In this document: positions 7,657-14,548 of the stretch, piece by piece
Layout: each line of letters opens with the position of its first letter
How positions within the stretch are numbered: the stretch's first letter is position 1
Assembly (NCBI GenBank): GCA_021806355.1
Contig: JAJZXT010000195.1
Coordinates: 1 to 16,679, forward strand
DNA from: Thermoplasmata archaeon
GTDB lineage: Archaea; Thermoplasmatota; Thermoplasmata; Thermoplasmatales; Thermoplasmataceae
Length of the DNA stretch: 16,679 nt
Direction: 5' to 3'
Translations under genes and position numbers: made by a program
The notes under the pieces: generated by a model
What the model saw: the letters and a program-made list of their open reading frames with translations, nothing else
What the model was told of the DNA's origin: nothing
Databases searched by the model: none

Positions 7657-8196
7657 TTACTCTACCTCATTTTCTATAGGATATATTCCATCCTGGAATA
7701 CCCTCGGGTCGAAGCCCCGGATCTTTGTCGCCCTTTCTATATTCGCGGCAGTTTCCCCGATTTCTTTCTTATCGACACCGTTCAATGTAACCTTGTCCCC
7801 TTTCACTGCCACTTTTGTCTGCCCAACGATTTCTGCGGTTCTCTGGCTTCTTTCGCCCAGGAAGTTCTCAATTACAACCAGGTTTCCCCTGACCGATACC
7901 CTCGTAGGAAAGTGCGTATAATCAATCTTCATTGTTGATTTATAGCCTTCCTGAACCCCTGTTATCGCCTTTCTTATTTCTGATGCCCATGTGCCGCTGA
8001 TACCTTTTGTGTATTTGTTATCCTTTGTCACAGAAACGGTAACCTTCTTTCCGTCAAATTCTATCTTAACATAATTGTTTCGAAAAACCCTGGATACCTT
8101 GCCAAGTTTCCCCTCAACAGTTATGTGCCCAGCGCTCTCGCTTACCTTAATGCCCTTTGGAATCTCCACTGTATGAACTATTTTCCATTCTATCAA
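7657..8196 (-). CDS. rpl6: Ribosomal protein uL6 (TTG start)
   Basis: This large-subunit protein lies near the sarcin-ricin loop and the GTPase-associated region. It has 179 aa with two tandem L6 domains: the first starts at VEIPKGIKV and includes VEGKLGKVSR, the second includes HFPTRVSV and NFLGERSQR. No ATG or GTG is available in frame near the N-terminus. Translation must begin at TTG 8196, which lies 4 nt from AGGTGAT (8201-8207), a site that overlaps the uS8 stop codon. This argues for coupled translation with uS8. Confidence 0.95.
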   Translation of the reverse strand: MIEWKIVHTVEIPKGIKVSESAGHITVEGKLGKVSRVFRNNYVKIEFDGKKVTVSVTKDNKYTKGISGTWASEIRKAITGVQEGYKSTMKIDYTHFPTRVSVRGNLVVIENFLGERSQRTAEIVGQTKVAVKGDKVTLNGVDKKEIGETAANIERATKIRGFDPRVFQDGIYPIENEVE

Positions 8197-8200
8197 CTAT

Positions 8201-8207
8201 ATCACCT
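8201..8207 (-). promoter_or_regulatory. Shine-Dalgarno site for uL6 overlapping the uS8 stop
   Basis: AGGTGAT on the minus strand is a near-perfect archaeal ribosome-binding site 4 nt before TTG 8196. It overlaps the TAG stop of uS8 (8206-8208), which fixes TTG as the uL6 start. Confidence 0.75.
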
Positions 8208-8595
8208 AGTAAATGTAAGCTAAGAGTTTTCCTCCTATGCCCTCCTTCCTTGCCTTGACATGGCTCATGACGCCCTTTGTGGTGGTCATTATTAGGATGC
8301 CAAAGTCCTGAGCTGGAAGATATCTCGATTCAAACTTATCAAGATTGATGTGCTTCACTGCGTATCTTGGCTTTATGCTCCCACAGTTGTTTATTGTGGT
8401 GTTAAGAGTGATCTTGAATTTTCCCCCCATGTTGTTTTCTATTACTTCGAAACTCTTCAGGTAGTTGTGCTCCTGCATTACTTTTAGCACGCTTCCAGTC
8501 AGTCTTCCTGCCGGACCTATCTCTATCTCGTTCATTCCTATTCTGGATGCATTCTTTATGGTGTTTATTATATCATTTAAAGGATCGTGTCTCAT
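8206..8595 (-). CDS. rps8: Ribosomal protein uS8
   Basis: This primary 16S rRNA-binding protein of the small-subunit platform has 129 aa, standard length. It begins MRHDPLNDIINTIKNASRIG, a clear uS8 N-terminus, and carries KPRYAVKH and the C-terminal GILIMTTTKGVMSH motif, the archaeal equivalent of the conserved STSKG loop. It lies 9 nt downstream of uS14, and a GAGGTGAT site falls in that gap. Confidence 0.97.
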   Translation of the reverse strand: MRHDPLNDIINTIKNASRIGMNEIEIGPAGRLTGSVLKVMQEHNYLKSFEVIENNMGGKFKITLNTTINNCGSIKPRYAVKHINLDKFESRYLPAQDFGILIMTTTKGVMSHVKARKEGIGGKLLAYIY

Positions 8596-8604
8596 TTTAT
8601 CACC

Positions 8605-8766
8605 TCAACTGTATTTCCTGAATCCGATCTCAGGTGCATGCTCCCTGAAGCATTGCCTGCAAAGCCTGATGCCATATCTCCTGACAAGGCCCCTCTTCCT
8701 TCCGCATCTAAGGCAGCCATCAATCTTTCCGAATTTCTTCTTTGGCTGCAGTTTAATCTGGCTCAT
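8605..8766 (-). CDS. rps14: Ribosomal protein uS14, zinc-binding form
   Basis: This is a short gene of 53 codons encoding a small-subunit head protein. Reading the minus strand from ATG 8766 gives MSQIKLQPKKKFGKIDGC and continues to a TGA at 8605-8607. Four cysteines form C18-x2-C21 and C36-x2-C39, the zinc ribbon of archaeal and cytosolic uS14, with basic residues RKRGLVRRYG between the pairs. The start overlaps the uL5 stop by one base (TGATG), so re-initiation is likely. Its place between uL5 and uS8 is the universal spc order. Confidence 0.95.
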   Translation of the reverse strand: MSQIKLQPKKKFGKIDGCLRCGRKRGLVRRYGIRLCRQCFREHAPEIGFRKYS

Positions 8767-9287
8767 CAGTTCACCTCGTCAACATTGAAATGTTCTTTGA
8801 GAAAGTTCAGCGTCTCTGGTTTTGTAACTCTCTGGGCTGGCTTCAGGTGCTGTTGGGATAGTTTCCTTCTTGAAACCCTGTAACCTCCCCTTCTTTTCAT
8901 TACTATTGCTATATCCATCCCAAATATACCAATATCAGGGTCATACTTCATTCCCTTGAATTCCGTATAATCGTTTATGCCGAAATAGGCATTTCCCTGT
9001 CTGTCAATTGAATAAGTGTGAATCTTATTGTCGTTTGCATAGAATGCTTCCTTGAGGAATTTTGAGGCATCTTCACCCCTCAATGTGACCTTTGTCCCTA
9101 TGGTCAGTCCTTTTCTCAAATTGAATTCCCTTACGGTTTTCTTTCCAGTTGTCAGAACTGGCTTGTGGTTCGTGAGCATCTCAATAACCTTCATGGCTTT
9201 GTTGAGCCTTTCGCCTGCCTGCCCTACGCCAATATTAACGACGACTTTTTCAATCATAACTTCTCTCATTGGATTTTCCTTTGCCAT
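8766..9287 (-). CDS. rpl5: Ribosomal protein uL5
   Basis: This large-subunit protein in the central protuberance binds 5S rRNA and contacts P-site tRNA. It has 173 aa, normal for archaea. It opens with NPMREVMIEKVVVNIGVG, followed by the family motif ITNHKPVLTTGKKTVREF (here beginning LTNHKP). A later segment is DPDIGIFGMDIAIVMKRRGGYR. Start ATG 9287 is 2 nt after the eS4 stop. The stop is shared with the uS14 start. Confidence 0.97.
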   Translation of the reverse strand: MAKENPMREVMIEKVVVNIGVGQAGERLNKAMKVIEMLTNHKPVLTTGKKTVREFNLRKGLTIGTKVTLRGEDASKFLKEAFYANDNKIHTYSIDRQGNAYFGINDYTEFKGMKYDPDIGIFGMDIAIVMKRRGGYRVSRRKLSQQHLKPAQRVTKPETLNFLKEHFNVDEVN

Positions 9288-9289
9288 TT

Positions 9290-10003
9290 TTACTCATCCC
9301 CCGCCTGCTCTGGAACCTGGTAACTGAATTTTCCTCCTGCTATGGGAAAGACATAATCGCTTATTGTTGAGAAGCCTTCCTCCATGTGGATTAAGTTGGA
9401 ACCAGATGATTTGCTTATTTCTATGTTCTTGATGACTGCCTGTGTTCCCACGTGTGAACCCCCAGTTAGAAAAGCCCTTGTCCCGGGTTGAAGTTTAATG
9501 ACCGATTCTATTTTTTTGTCTGGTACGTGAACTGCTACAACATCTCCCGGCCTTATAGTGCTATCGGATGTGATAAAATTTTGGCCATCGTGGAGGAGAA
9601 GTTGAATTTTGCCCCCTTCCGTTGTATACTTTCCTTTCACTTTCTTGAGTTTTACTTGAGCTGAGGCTTCCTTTTCCTCATATGGCCTGAGTTTTCCTCT
9701 CTTATCGTAAAGAATCCTGTAATGTTTCTTCATTGAGGGGATACTGATTATGTCCATAAAGCCTGCAGCATATCTTCTCTGTTTTATTTTCCTCCCATCA
9801 ACAAGCACCTGGCCGTCGTTCAATATTCTGGTAATTTCTCTCTCTTTATCGCCAATCTTAAGATAGTCTCTCAGGATGTGCAGCATAGGAATGGATTCGT
9901 CCTTCCTGTGTCCTCCTGGAACTGCTGAAACACCCCAGAAAAATGTTTTCCTGGGTATTTGAATAACTCTTGGGATGGTTTGCCTTTTACTCTTGGTTAT
10001 CAT
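9290..10003 (-). CDS. rps4e: Ribosomal protein eS4
   Basis: This archaeal/eukaryotic-only small-subunit protein has 237 aa. The N-terminal family block is followed by an S4 RNA-binding fold around residues 40-100 (LRDYLKIGDKEREITRIL and GQVLVDGRKIKQRRYAAGFMD). The central eS4 domain contains PGDVVAVHVPDKKI, and a C-terminal KOW-like region includes GTRAFLTGGSHVG. The start overlaps the uL24 stop region by 17 nt, with GGAAGA upstream. The order uL24-eS4-uL5 is typical of archaea. Confidence 0.97.
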   Translation of the reverse strand: MITKSKRQTIPRVIQIPRKTFFWGVSAVPGGHRKDESIPMLHILRDYLKIGDKEREITRILNDGQVLVDGRKIKQRRYAAGFMDIISIPSMKKHYRILYDKRGKLRPYEEKEASAQVKLKKVKGKYTTEGGKIQLLLHDGQNFITSDSTIRPGDVVAVHVPDKKIESVIKLQPGTRAFLTGGSHVGTQAVIKNIEISKSSGSNLIHMEEGFSTISDYVFPIAGGKFSYQVPEQAGDE

Positions 10004-10538
10004 TTGAATCTTCCTCCTTCCTTACCTGATCTTCCGCATTCTCTTCCTCTGCGTCTTCCTTTTCCTCGTTCTCATCAACTATATCCATCTCCTCATTCTG
10101 GGAAATAGTGGATGGCTCTTCCTCCGATATCGTCTCAGCCTCCTGAATTGATTCTGACTCGTCCTGATACGTCAGTGCCTCTGCCTCTTTCTTCTGTTCA
10201 ACGGCTTCCTTTTCTATAGCGGTGATATCCTTGTGCTTGATGGCAGCTATTTCTTTGAGTCTTTCTAGTCTCCTTTCATCGGTTATGTCAAGTTTTGTGA
10301 TCACGAGTTTTTCTGGCCTGATAAGGTATTGTTTTTCCTTTCCATCAGCCTTTGCTATGTTTAATCCCTCAACCTGAATTCCCCTTGTTCTGTGGTCAAC
10401 GAAGGATATCTTTCCTCCTTCTCCCTTTCTCTTCCCTGACTTGACTAATACAAGATCTCCCTTTGTAACGGGAAATGATCTGACTCCGTATTTTTCCCTC
10501 AATTCCTTATTTAAATTAACATTAATTTTTACAAACAT
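9987..10538 (-). CDS. rpl24: Ribosomal protein uL24 with acidic C-terminal tail
   Basis: This early-assembling large-subunit protein lies near the tunnel exit. The core (residues 1 to about 115) holds the KOW motif at 25-52 (KGDLVLVKSGKRKGEGGKIS) and the archaeal extension with IRPEKLVITKLDITD. The full protein is 183 aa, against about 120 aa for a usual archaeal uL24. The extra residues 118-183 are strongly acidic: I count 29 Asp/Glu and 3 Lys/Arg in 66 residues, with no predicted fold evident. The frame is clean and the tail ends 17 nt inside the eS4 gene, so it is not a stop-codon read-through artefact of a short frame. Its role is unknown. Confidence 0.95.
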   Translation of the reverse strand: MFVKINVNLNKELREKYGVRSFPVTKGDLVLVKSGKRKGEGGKISFVDHRTRGIQVEGLNIAKADGKEKQYLIRPEKLVITKLDITDERRLERLKEIAAIKHKDITAIEKEAVEQKKEAEALTYQDESESIQEAETISEEEPSTISQNEEMDIVDENEEKEDAEEENAEDQVRKEEDSNDNQE

Positions 10539-10547
10539 TTGACAACC

Positions 10548-10946
10548 TCAGATAATAGTAGAAGCTATTGCAGCGATTCTTGGCCATCTCTCTGCTGCCT
10601 CCCTTGCAACGGGCCCCTTAATTTCCGAACCCCTGACTTCTCCTTCTGGTGTTACCAGTACTGCTGCATTCTCCTCAAATGAAACCATTGTTCCGTCTGC
10701 CCTTCTGAAAGGACGCCTTTGCCTGACAACAACAGCATATACTACCTTGGCCCTCATTTCGGGACTTCCTTTCTTTACGCTTGCAATGAATAGATCGCCA
10801 ACCCCTGCAGCAGGTATCCTGCTTGCAACTCCGTGATATGCCTTCACATCAACCAGGCTGATAATCTTAGCGCCGCTGTTGTCCGCACATACCATCCTCG
10901 CGCCCAGAGGTAAACCTCTTGTCTGTCTGCCTGCAATTCCTCTCAT
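10548..10946 (-). CDS. rpl14: Ribosomal protein uL14
   Basis: This is an intersubunit-bridge protein of the large subunit. From ATG 10946 it is 132 aa, the standard archaeal length, with GARMVCADNSGAKIISLV, the uL14 signature, at about residues 15-32, and ERWPRIAAIAS near the end. The longer frame starting at 11000 would lie deep inside uS17 and add 18 residues unlike the family. ATG 10946 overlaps the uS17 stop as ATGA and follows GAGAGG, so it is chosen. Confidence 0.96.
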   Translation of the reverse strand: MRGIAGRQTRGLPLGARMVCADNSGAKIISLVDVKAYHGVASRIPAAGVGDLFIASVKKGSPEMRAKVVYAVVVRQRRPFRRADGTMVSFEENAAVLVTPEGEVRGSEIKGPVAREAAERWPRIAAIASTII

Positions 10947-11269
10947 TTGTTCAACCTCTCTACTGCCACATGTGAAATAGTCTTGGACAATTTCCTGCAT
11001 TCCGAAAATTTGATTTTATCTCCAACATTGATCTCCATGCAACCTGGCACATGGACGTGATACTGTGATTTGGTCCTGACCCATCTCTCAAATTTTCCTG
11101 AAATTCTCTTTCCATACCTAACTACTGTTGCGCTGCCGATCATCGATGTTGATATGACCTCTCCTTCTATGACCTGGCCTCTGACACTCAAATTTGAATG
11201 AAATGGACACTTTTTGTCCTGGCATTCTCCCTCTGGTATCGGCACATCTAATCCTATTTGTCTTACCAT
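10943..11269 (-). CDS. rps17: Ribosomal protein uS17
   Basis: This primary 16S rRNA-binding protein has an OB fold. From ATG 11269 it is 108 aa and begins VRQIGLDVPIPEGEC after Met. It carries the archaeal C16-x4-C21-PFH segment, then the OB-fold strands with RGQVIEGEVIS and, later, VHVPGCMEINVGDKI. The open frame extends 26 codons further to 11347, but AGGAG (11279-11283) sits 9 nt upstream of ATG 11269 and the added residues are low-complexity and unlike uS17. The gene overlaps Rpp29 by 7 nt. Confidence 0.95.
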   Translation of the reverse strand: MVRQIGLDVPIPEGECQDKKCPFHSNLSVRGQVIEGEVISTSMIGSATVVRYGKRISGKFERWVRTKSQYHVHVPGCMEINVGDKIKFSECRKLSKTISHVAVERLNK

Positions 11270-11562
11270 ATTTTTTCGCTCCTGTTTATTGCTCTGAGTA
11301 CTCTCTTGCTTTCTTTTAACCGGTTTTCCGGACTTATCCTGATCCAATCTCCCTTTAACACTATCTCCCCTGAACCTGTCTCAAACTGAAATTTTGCTCT
11401 TTCCTTTGGAATTATTATAGATTTGGCATCATTTCTCAACGTGAATGTATTCTTGGTTTCATCAATCACTATTCCCTCAACTCCTACTATCTGGGGATTC
11501 CTTGATTCGATTACCCTTGTTTTGCATCCAATGAAATCGTCCGCCACATCCTGAATTCTCAT
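11263..11562 (-). CDS. rnp1: RNase P protein component 1 (Rpp29/Pop4)
   Basis: This protein subunit of archaeal RNase P pairs with Rpp21 and assists tRNA 5' maturation by the catalytic RNA. From ATG 11562 it is 99 aa, the usual length of archaeal Rpp29. The Sm-like beta-barrel contains NPQIVGVEGIVIDETKNTFTL (about residues 22-42), the family hallmark, followed by IPKERAKFQF and GDWIRISPENRLK. The longer frame from 11595 runs into the aIF1 gene; ATG 11562 follows the aIF1 stop by 1 nt and is preferred. The position between uL29/aIF1 and uS17 is diagnostic for archaea. Confidence 0.95.
   Translation of the reverse strand: MRIQDVADDFIGCKTRVIESRNPQIVGVEGIVIDETKNTFTLRNDAKSIIIPKERAKFQFETGSGEIVLKGDWIRISPENRLKESKRVLRAINRSEKIW
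11279..11283 (-). promoter_or_regulatory. Shine-Dalgarno site fixing the uS17 start
   Basis: AGGAG on the minus strand lies 9 nt upstream of ATG 11269. It supports the 108-aa uS17 over the longer frame starting at 11347. Confidence 0.6.
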
Positions 11563-11563
11563 C

Positions 11564-11863
11564 TTATACCACTTCTGTTTTAAAGCCCATATCATCCAGA
11601 AGTTTCTTTACCGGATCTCTATGATCGCCCTGAAGTTCTATTATCTTGCCTTCTTTTACTGTCCCGCCAGATGCAACGCGTCTCTTGAGCTTCTTGGCAA
11701 TGTCTCCTATATCCTCACTCTTGGGATCAAAACCCTCAATGATGGTGACATTCTTTCCATATCTCCTCTTATCGACACTTATCCTGATTGCCTGGCTGTT
11801 CCTTGAGAAACCTTCCCATGGTTGCAATTCTTTTGGAATTCCAGTAAAGTTCTTTTCCTTCAT
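11564..11863 (-). CDS. sui1: Translation initiation factor aIF1 (SUI1/eIF1 family)
   Basis: This small-subunit factor supports start-codon selection and mRNA scanning-like fidelity. It has 99 aa, standard length. The SUI1 fold shows IRISVDKRRYGKNVTIIEGF, the basic loop region, then KKLKRRVASGGTVKEGKIIE and the C-terminal LQGDHRDPVKKLL motif, all typical of aIF1. ATG 11863 overlaps the uL29 stop as ATGA and follows GGAGG. Its insertion in the ribosomal operon next to Rpp29 is an archaeal trait. Confidence 0.96.
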   Translation of the reverse strand: MKEKNFTGIPKELQPWEGFSRNSQAIRISVDKRRYGKNVTIIEGFDPKSEDIGDIAKKLKRRVASGGTVKEGKIIELQGDHRDPVKKLLDDMGFKTEVV

Positions 11864-12066
11864 TCTTTAATTTCCTCCATTCTGGTTATTGTAAGGATTC
11901 TGGCAATCTGCCTTTTCACGGATTTTATCAATCCGGGATTGGAGGGTGCTCCTCCCATGGCTACGCTTGCCCTTTGTCTCAAAAGGGTTTCGTTGAGTGC
12001 CATGAGTTGTTCATCTCTCTCTTCCTTACTCATCTTTCTTATCTGATCCGACTTGAGCTGCGCCAT
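11860..12066 (-). CDS. rpl29: Ribosomal protein uL29
   Basis: This is a small two-helix large-subunit protein at the tunnel exit, near the docking site of the signal recognition particle and the translocon. It has 68 aa from ATG 12066: AQLKSDQIRKMSKEERDEQL makes the first helix, and the conserved NPGLIKSVKRQIARILT the second. The open frame has TTG at 12069, but GGAGGTGA (12073-12080) lies at ideal distance from ATG 12066. The gene overlaps uS3 by 41 nt, the longest overlap in the window. Confidence 0.94.
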   Translation of the reverse strand: MAQLKSDQIRKMSKEERDEQLMALNETLLRQRASVAMGGAPSNPGLIKSVKRQIARILTITRMEEIKE

Positions 12067-12688
12067 CAACTTTCACCTCCTCAATTTTAACTATTCTTTC
12101 CTTTGCAATCTCTATATCATCAGGCAATTTGTAATTCTTGTTAAGGATCTTGACAGATACCCCTATGATTCCCTGCTTCATTTTGGCAGTGGAAAAACCG
12201 TGTTGAATTCCGCTTCTTGCCGGTTCCCCCGAGTATTTTATTGAACCATAGAAGAATTTCTGGGCTCTTGCCCTCTCACCAGATATCTTGCCTCCGATCC
12301 TTATCAGGACTCCTCTTGCATCGGCATCGATTATCCTTCTCAGGGTTGTGTTTCCTGCCTTTCTGTATGCCCATCCTTTTTCCAGTGAAAGTGCAATCTT
12401 CTTGGAAACCACCTGCGGATTCAGATCCGGATCCTGAACCTCTTTCACTTCTATTTGTGGACTCTCGATTCCATATTTCTTCTCAAGAGTCTCGGTGATT
12501 TGTTGAACCTTTGAACCATGCCTTCCTATGACAAGTCCCGGCTTGTTTACGATTAGTGTGATATTTGTGCCTAGGGGGGTTCTCTTCATTTCGATCCCAC
12601 CAAAGCCTGCTGCATCAGTTTCCTTTCGTATATACTCGTTAACAAGGAGCCTTTTCACGGCGTCACTTACGAATTTTCTCTCCTTCAT
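12026..12688 (-). CDS. rps3: Ribosomal protein uS3
   Basis: This small-subunit head protein lies at the mRNA entry site. It has 220 aa, standard for archaea. The type II KH domain carries the GRHG loop (residues 55-58) in KPGLVIGRHGSKVQQI. The C-terminal S3 domain includes RIGGKISGERARAQKFFYG and GFSTAKMKQGIIGVSVKI. A short charged C-tail overlaps uL29. The ATG at 12688 overlaps the uL22 stop as ATGA, and GGAGGAAATGG is upstream. Gene order uL22-uS3-uL29 is universal. Confidence 0.97.
   Translation of the reverse strand: MKERKFVSDAVKRLLVNEYIRKETDAAGFGGIEMKRTPLGTNITLIVNKPGLVIGRHGSKVQQITETLEKKYGIESPQIEVKEVQDPDLNPQVVSKKIALSLEKGWAYRKAGNTTLRRIIDADARGVLIRIGGKISGERARAQKFFYGSIKYSGEPARSGIQHGFSTAKMKQGIIGVSVKILNKNYKLPDDIEIAKERIVKIEEVKVDGAAQVGSDKKDE
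12073..12080 (-). promoter_or_regulatory. Shine-Dalgarno site for uL29 inside uS3
   Basis: GGAGGTGA on the minus strand is a near-consensus site 6 nt before ATG 12066. It lies within the last codons of uS3. It decides between TTG 12069 and ATG 12066. Confidence 0.7.
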
Positions 12689-13134
12689 TGTTCCATTTCC
12701 TCCAGTATAATTTCTATGTTTACAAGGTCCCTATTGTTTGCCCCTGCCCTTCCATATGCCTTGGGTGTAAACCTCTTCAACATTTTTCCCTTTTGGGCAG
12801 CAATGTGTACCACTTTTAATGAATCTGTGTCCATTCCTTTGAATTCTGCATTGGCCTCTGCATTGGAAAGCGCCTTAAGAAATTCAGACGCCGCCTTTAC
12901 AGGGTATCTTCCTGGTCCTGCACCCCTCTTGTGAGATACTGAATCAAGATACCTGAAATATCTGATTGGAACCTTCTTTTCAAGTACTCCTTCTAGCAGT
13001 GCCTTGGCGTTTTTTAATTTCAATCCCCTGAGGTTGTGCGCAATATTCACTGAGTCTTTGAATGATATATTTACATCTTTGCTCAATGCTCTTGCATGCT
13101 TCTCAGGAAATTCCGTTGTTGAGTATCCTTTCAT
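12685..13134 (-). CDS. rpl22: Ribosomal protein uL22
   Basis: This large-subunit protein has a long hairpin that lines the peptide tunnel. It has 149 aa from ATG 13134, starting MKGYSTTEFPEKHARALS. The C-terminal hairpin with RFTPKAYGRAGANNRD is typical of the archaeal form. GTG 13143, ATG 13140 and ATG 13134 are all in frame. A GAAGTGAT site (13139-13146) ends 4 nt before ATG 13134 but overlaps the other two, so 13134 is preferred. Confidence 0.94.
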   Translation of the reverse strand: MKGYSTTEFPEKHARALSKDVNISFKDSVNIAHNLRGLKLKNAKALLEGVLEKKVPIRYFRYLDSVSHKRGAGPGRYPVKAASEFLKALSNAEANAEFKGMDTDSLKVVHIAAQKGKMLKRFTPKAYGRAGANNRDLVNIEIILEEMEQ

Positions 13135-13139
13135 TTTCA

Positions 13140-13595
13140 TCACTTCAATGGCATGAATTTCGAAGACCTTGTAGCTCCTACTCCTGGTCCAGAGTGTTTA
13201 ACATCTTTCCTTGTGAGTGCGAACTCACCCAGATAGTGGCCAATCATTTCTCCCCTGATCTCAAACTTTACGTAGGAATTTCCATTGTAAAGCTCTATGA
13301 TTTTTCCGACATATCTTGGGAGAATAACCATATCCCTCACGTGAGTTTTGATCTGCTTTTTTGGACCCATAAGGTTCTCGTAAAGTTTCTGTTGGTCGAT
13401 TCCCATTTCCCTCTTCATTGAGCGTCTTGCTCTCGCTGGTAGTATCTTCATTACCTGATCTTTATCCATTTTCTTAAGCTCTTCAAGCGTGAAGTTACGA
13501 TACCTGAATTCCTTTGCCCTTCCAAGCGTAACTTTCTGGGACTTCCTTGCTCTTCTCTTTATGGATTTTACCGATGCCTGTCTATTTACTGTCAT
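13140..13595 (-). CDS. rps19: Ribosomal protein uS19
   Basis: This small-subunit head protein has 151 aa, as in other archaea, where a basic N-terminal helical part precedes the S19 core. That part contains RAKEFRYRNFTLEELKKM. The core includes KTHVRDMVILPRYVGKIIELYNG, the uS19 signature, then EMIGHYLGEFALTRKDVKH. The start overlaps the uL2 stop by 4 nt. The stop at 13140 lies 5 nt before the uL22 start chosen here. Confidence 0.97.
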   Translation of the reverse strand: MTVNRQASVKSIKRRARKSQKVTLGRAKEFRYRNFTLEELKKMDKDQVMKILPARARRSMKREMGIDQQKLYENLMGPKKQIKTHVRDMVILPRYVGKIIELYNGNSYVKFEIRGEMIGHYLGEFALTRKDVKHSGPGVGATRSSKFMPLK

Positions 13596-14287
13596 TTATT
13601 CTTCCTCTTTTGCGGCGATAATCTTCCTACCTTTCTTCCTGGCGGTGCACCCCTTCCTACCGTGCTTGGCCTTCCAACGTGCTGGTGGTTTCCTCCACCG
13701 TGTGGATGGTTAATTGCATTCATTGCAACACCTCTTACAGATATTGGCCTCTTGGCCCTGCTCTGCAGGTAATGTTTTTGCCTTCCTGCCTTGAGTATTG
13801 GAATATCCTTTGCTCCCGCTCCTGCCACCACTCCTATGGTCGCACGGCAGGATGGATTGAAATTCTTTATGCTGCCTGAGGGTAGTTTAACACTTACATT
13901 CTCTCCGTGACTGATTACCTGTGATGATGATCCTGCGGTCCTGCAGAATTTTCCACCGTCTCCAGGCATTGATTCAATGTTATGGACGAAAGAACCGTCC
14001 GGAATCAATCCCAAATATGTTGTATCTCCATCTGAAGGTGATTCTACCTTTCCTGAATTGAGTTCCTGTCCTACATATGCTCCCCTGAAGGCAATTTCAT
14101 ATTCTACCTTCTTTGAATCAGATAACACTTTCATCAGCGGACCTGATCTTCCTGGAGCATGTAGCAAATCAACAACCTTGTATTTTCCTGCACTAAGCAA
14201 CTTTACTTCTGTAACGTGTCTGTGGCTTGGACTTCTGTATACAAGGCCACCTTTTCCTCTTCTTTGCGGTATGATTGGTTTTCCCAT
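13592..14287 (-). CDS. rpl2: Ribosomal protein uL2
   Basis: This large-subunit core protein is needed for peptidyl-transferase centre assembly. It has 231 aa, close to the archaeal norm of about 235-240. It opens IIPQRRGKGGLVYRSPSHRH, and the C-terminal conserved block includes NHPHGGGNHQHVGRPS, with the histidine equivalent to the essential C-terminal His of bacterial L2, then APPGRKVGRL. GGGTGA lies upstream of ATG 14287, 9 nt after the uL23 stop. Confidence 0.97.
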   Translation of the reverse strand: MGKPIIPQRRGKGGLVYRSPSHRHVTEVKLLSAGKYKVVDLLHAPGRSGPLMKVLSDSKKVEYEIAFRGAYVGQELNSGKVESPSDGDTTYLGLIPDGSFVHNIESMPGDGGKFCRTAGSSSQVISHGENVSVKLPSGSIKNFNPSCRATIGVVAGAGAKDIPILKAGRQKHYLQSRAKRPISVRGVAMNAINHPHGGGNHQHVGRPSTVGRGAPPGRKVGRLSPQKRKNK

Positions 14288-14296
14288 AATTTCACC

Positions 14297-14548
14297 CTAA
14301 TAGATTCCTATTCTTCCTCCTACTTCGTCTGCACTGAATTCGCTGGCTAACCTAACTATGACTTTCTTTCCTTTTTTTGTGTTCAATGAATTTACTGAAA
14401 GAACTTTAACGCCAAAGCGTTGTTCAACCTCCTTTGCAATATCGTTCTTTGTCGCTTCCTTTCTCACTATGAATGTCAGCTTATTTTCCTTCTCTCCCTT
14501 AAGCATGGTCTTTTCTGTTGCCACTGGAGATATTATGTTAAATTTCAT
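14297..14548 (-). CDS. rpl23: Ribosomal protein uL23
   Basis: This large-subunit protein at the tunnel exit is a docking point for SRP and the translocon. It has 83 aa, the compact archaeal form. PVATEKTMLKGEKENKLTFIV is the N-terminal signature. KKGKKVIVRLA follows the exposed loop. The start abuts the uL4 stop directly (TAGATG), with GGAGG in the last uL4 codons, so coupling is expected. Confidence 0.96.
   Translation of the reverse strand: MKFNIISPVATEKTMLKGEKENKLTFIVRKEATKNDIAKEVEQRFGVKVLSVNSLNTKKGKKVIVRLASEFSADEVGGRIGIY

Noticed and set aside
10947..11000. 18-codon N-terminal extension of uL14
   Set aside because: It lies within uS17 and is unlike the family. The ATGA overlap at 10946 gives the standard 132-aa protein.
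11270..11347. 26-codon N-terminal extension of uS17
   Set aside because: It lies within Rpp29 and is low-complexity. A strong AGGAG sits just before ATG 11269, where the uS17 family begins.
11563..11595. Longer Rpp29 start at 11595
   Set aside because: The 11 added residues lie inside aIF1. ATG 11562, 1 nt after the aIF1 stop, gives the family length.
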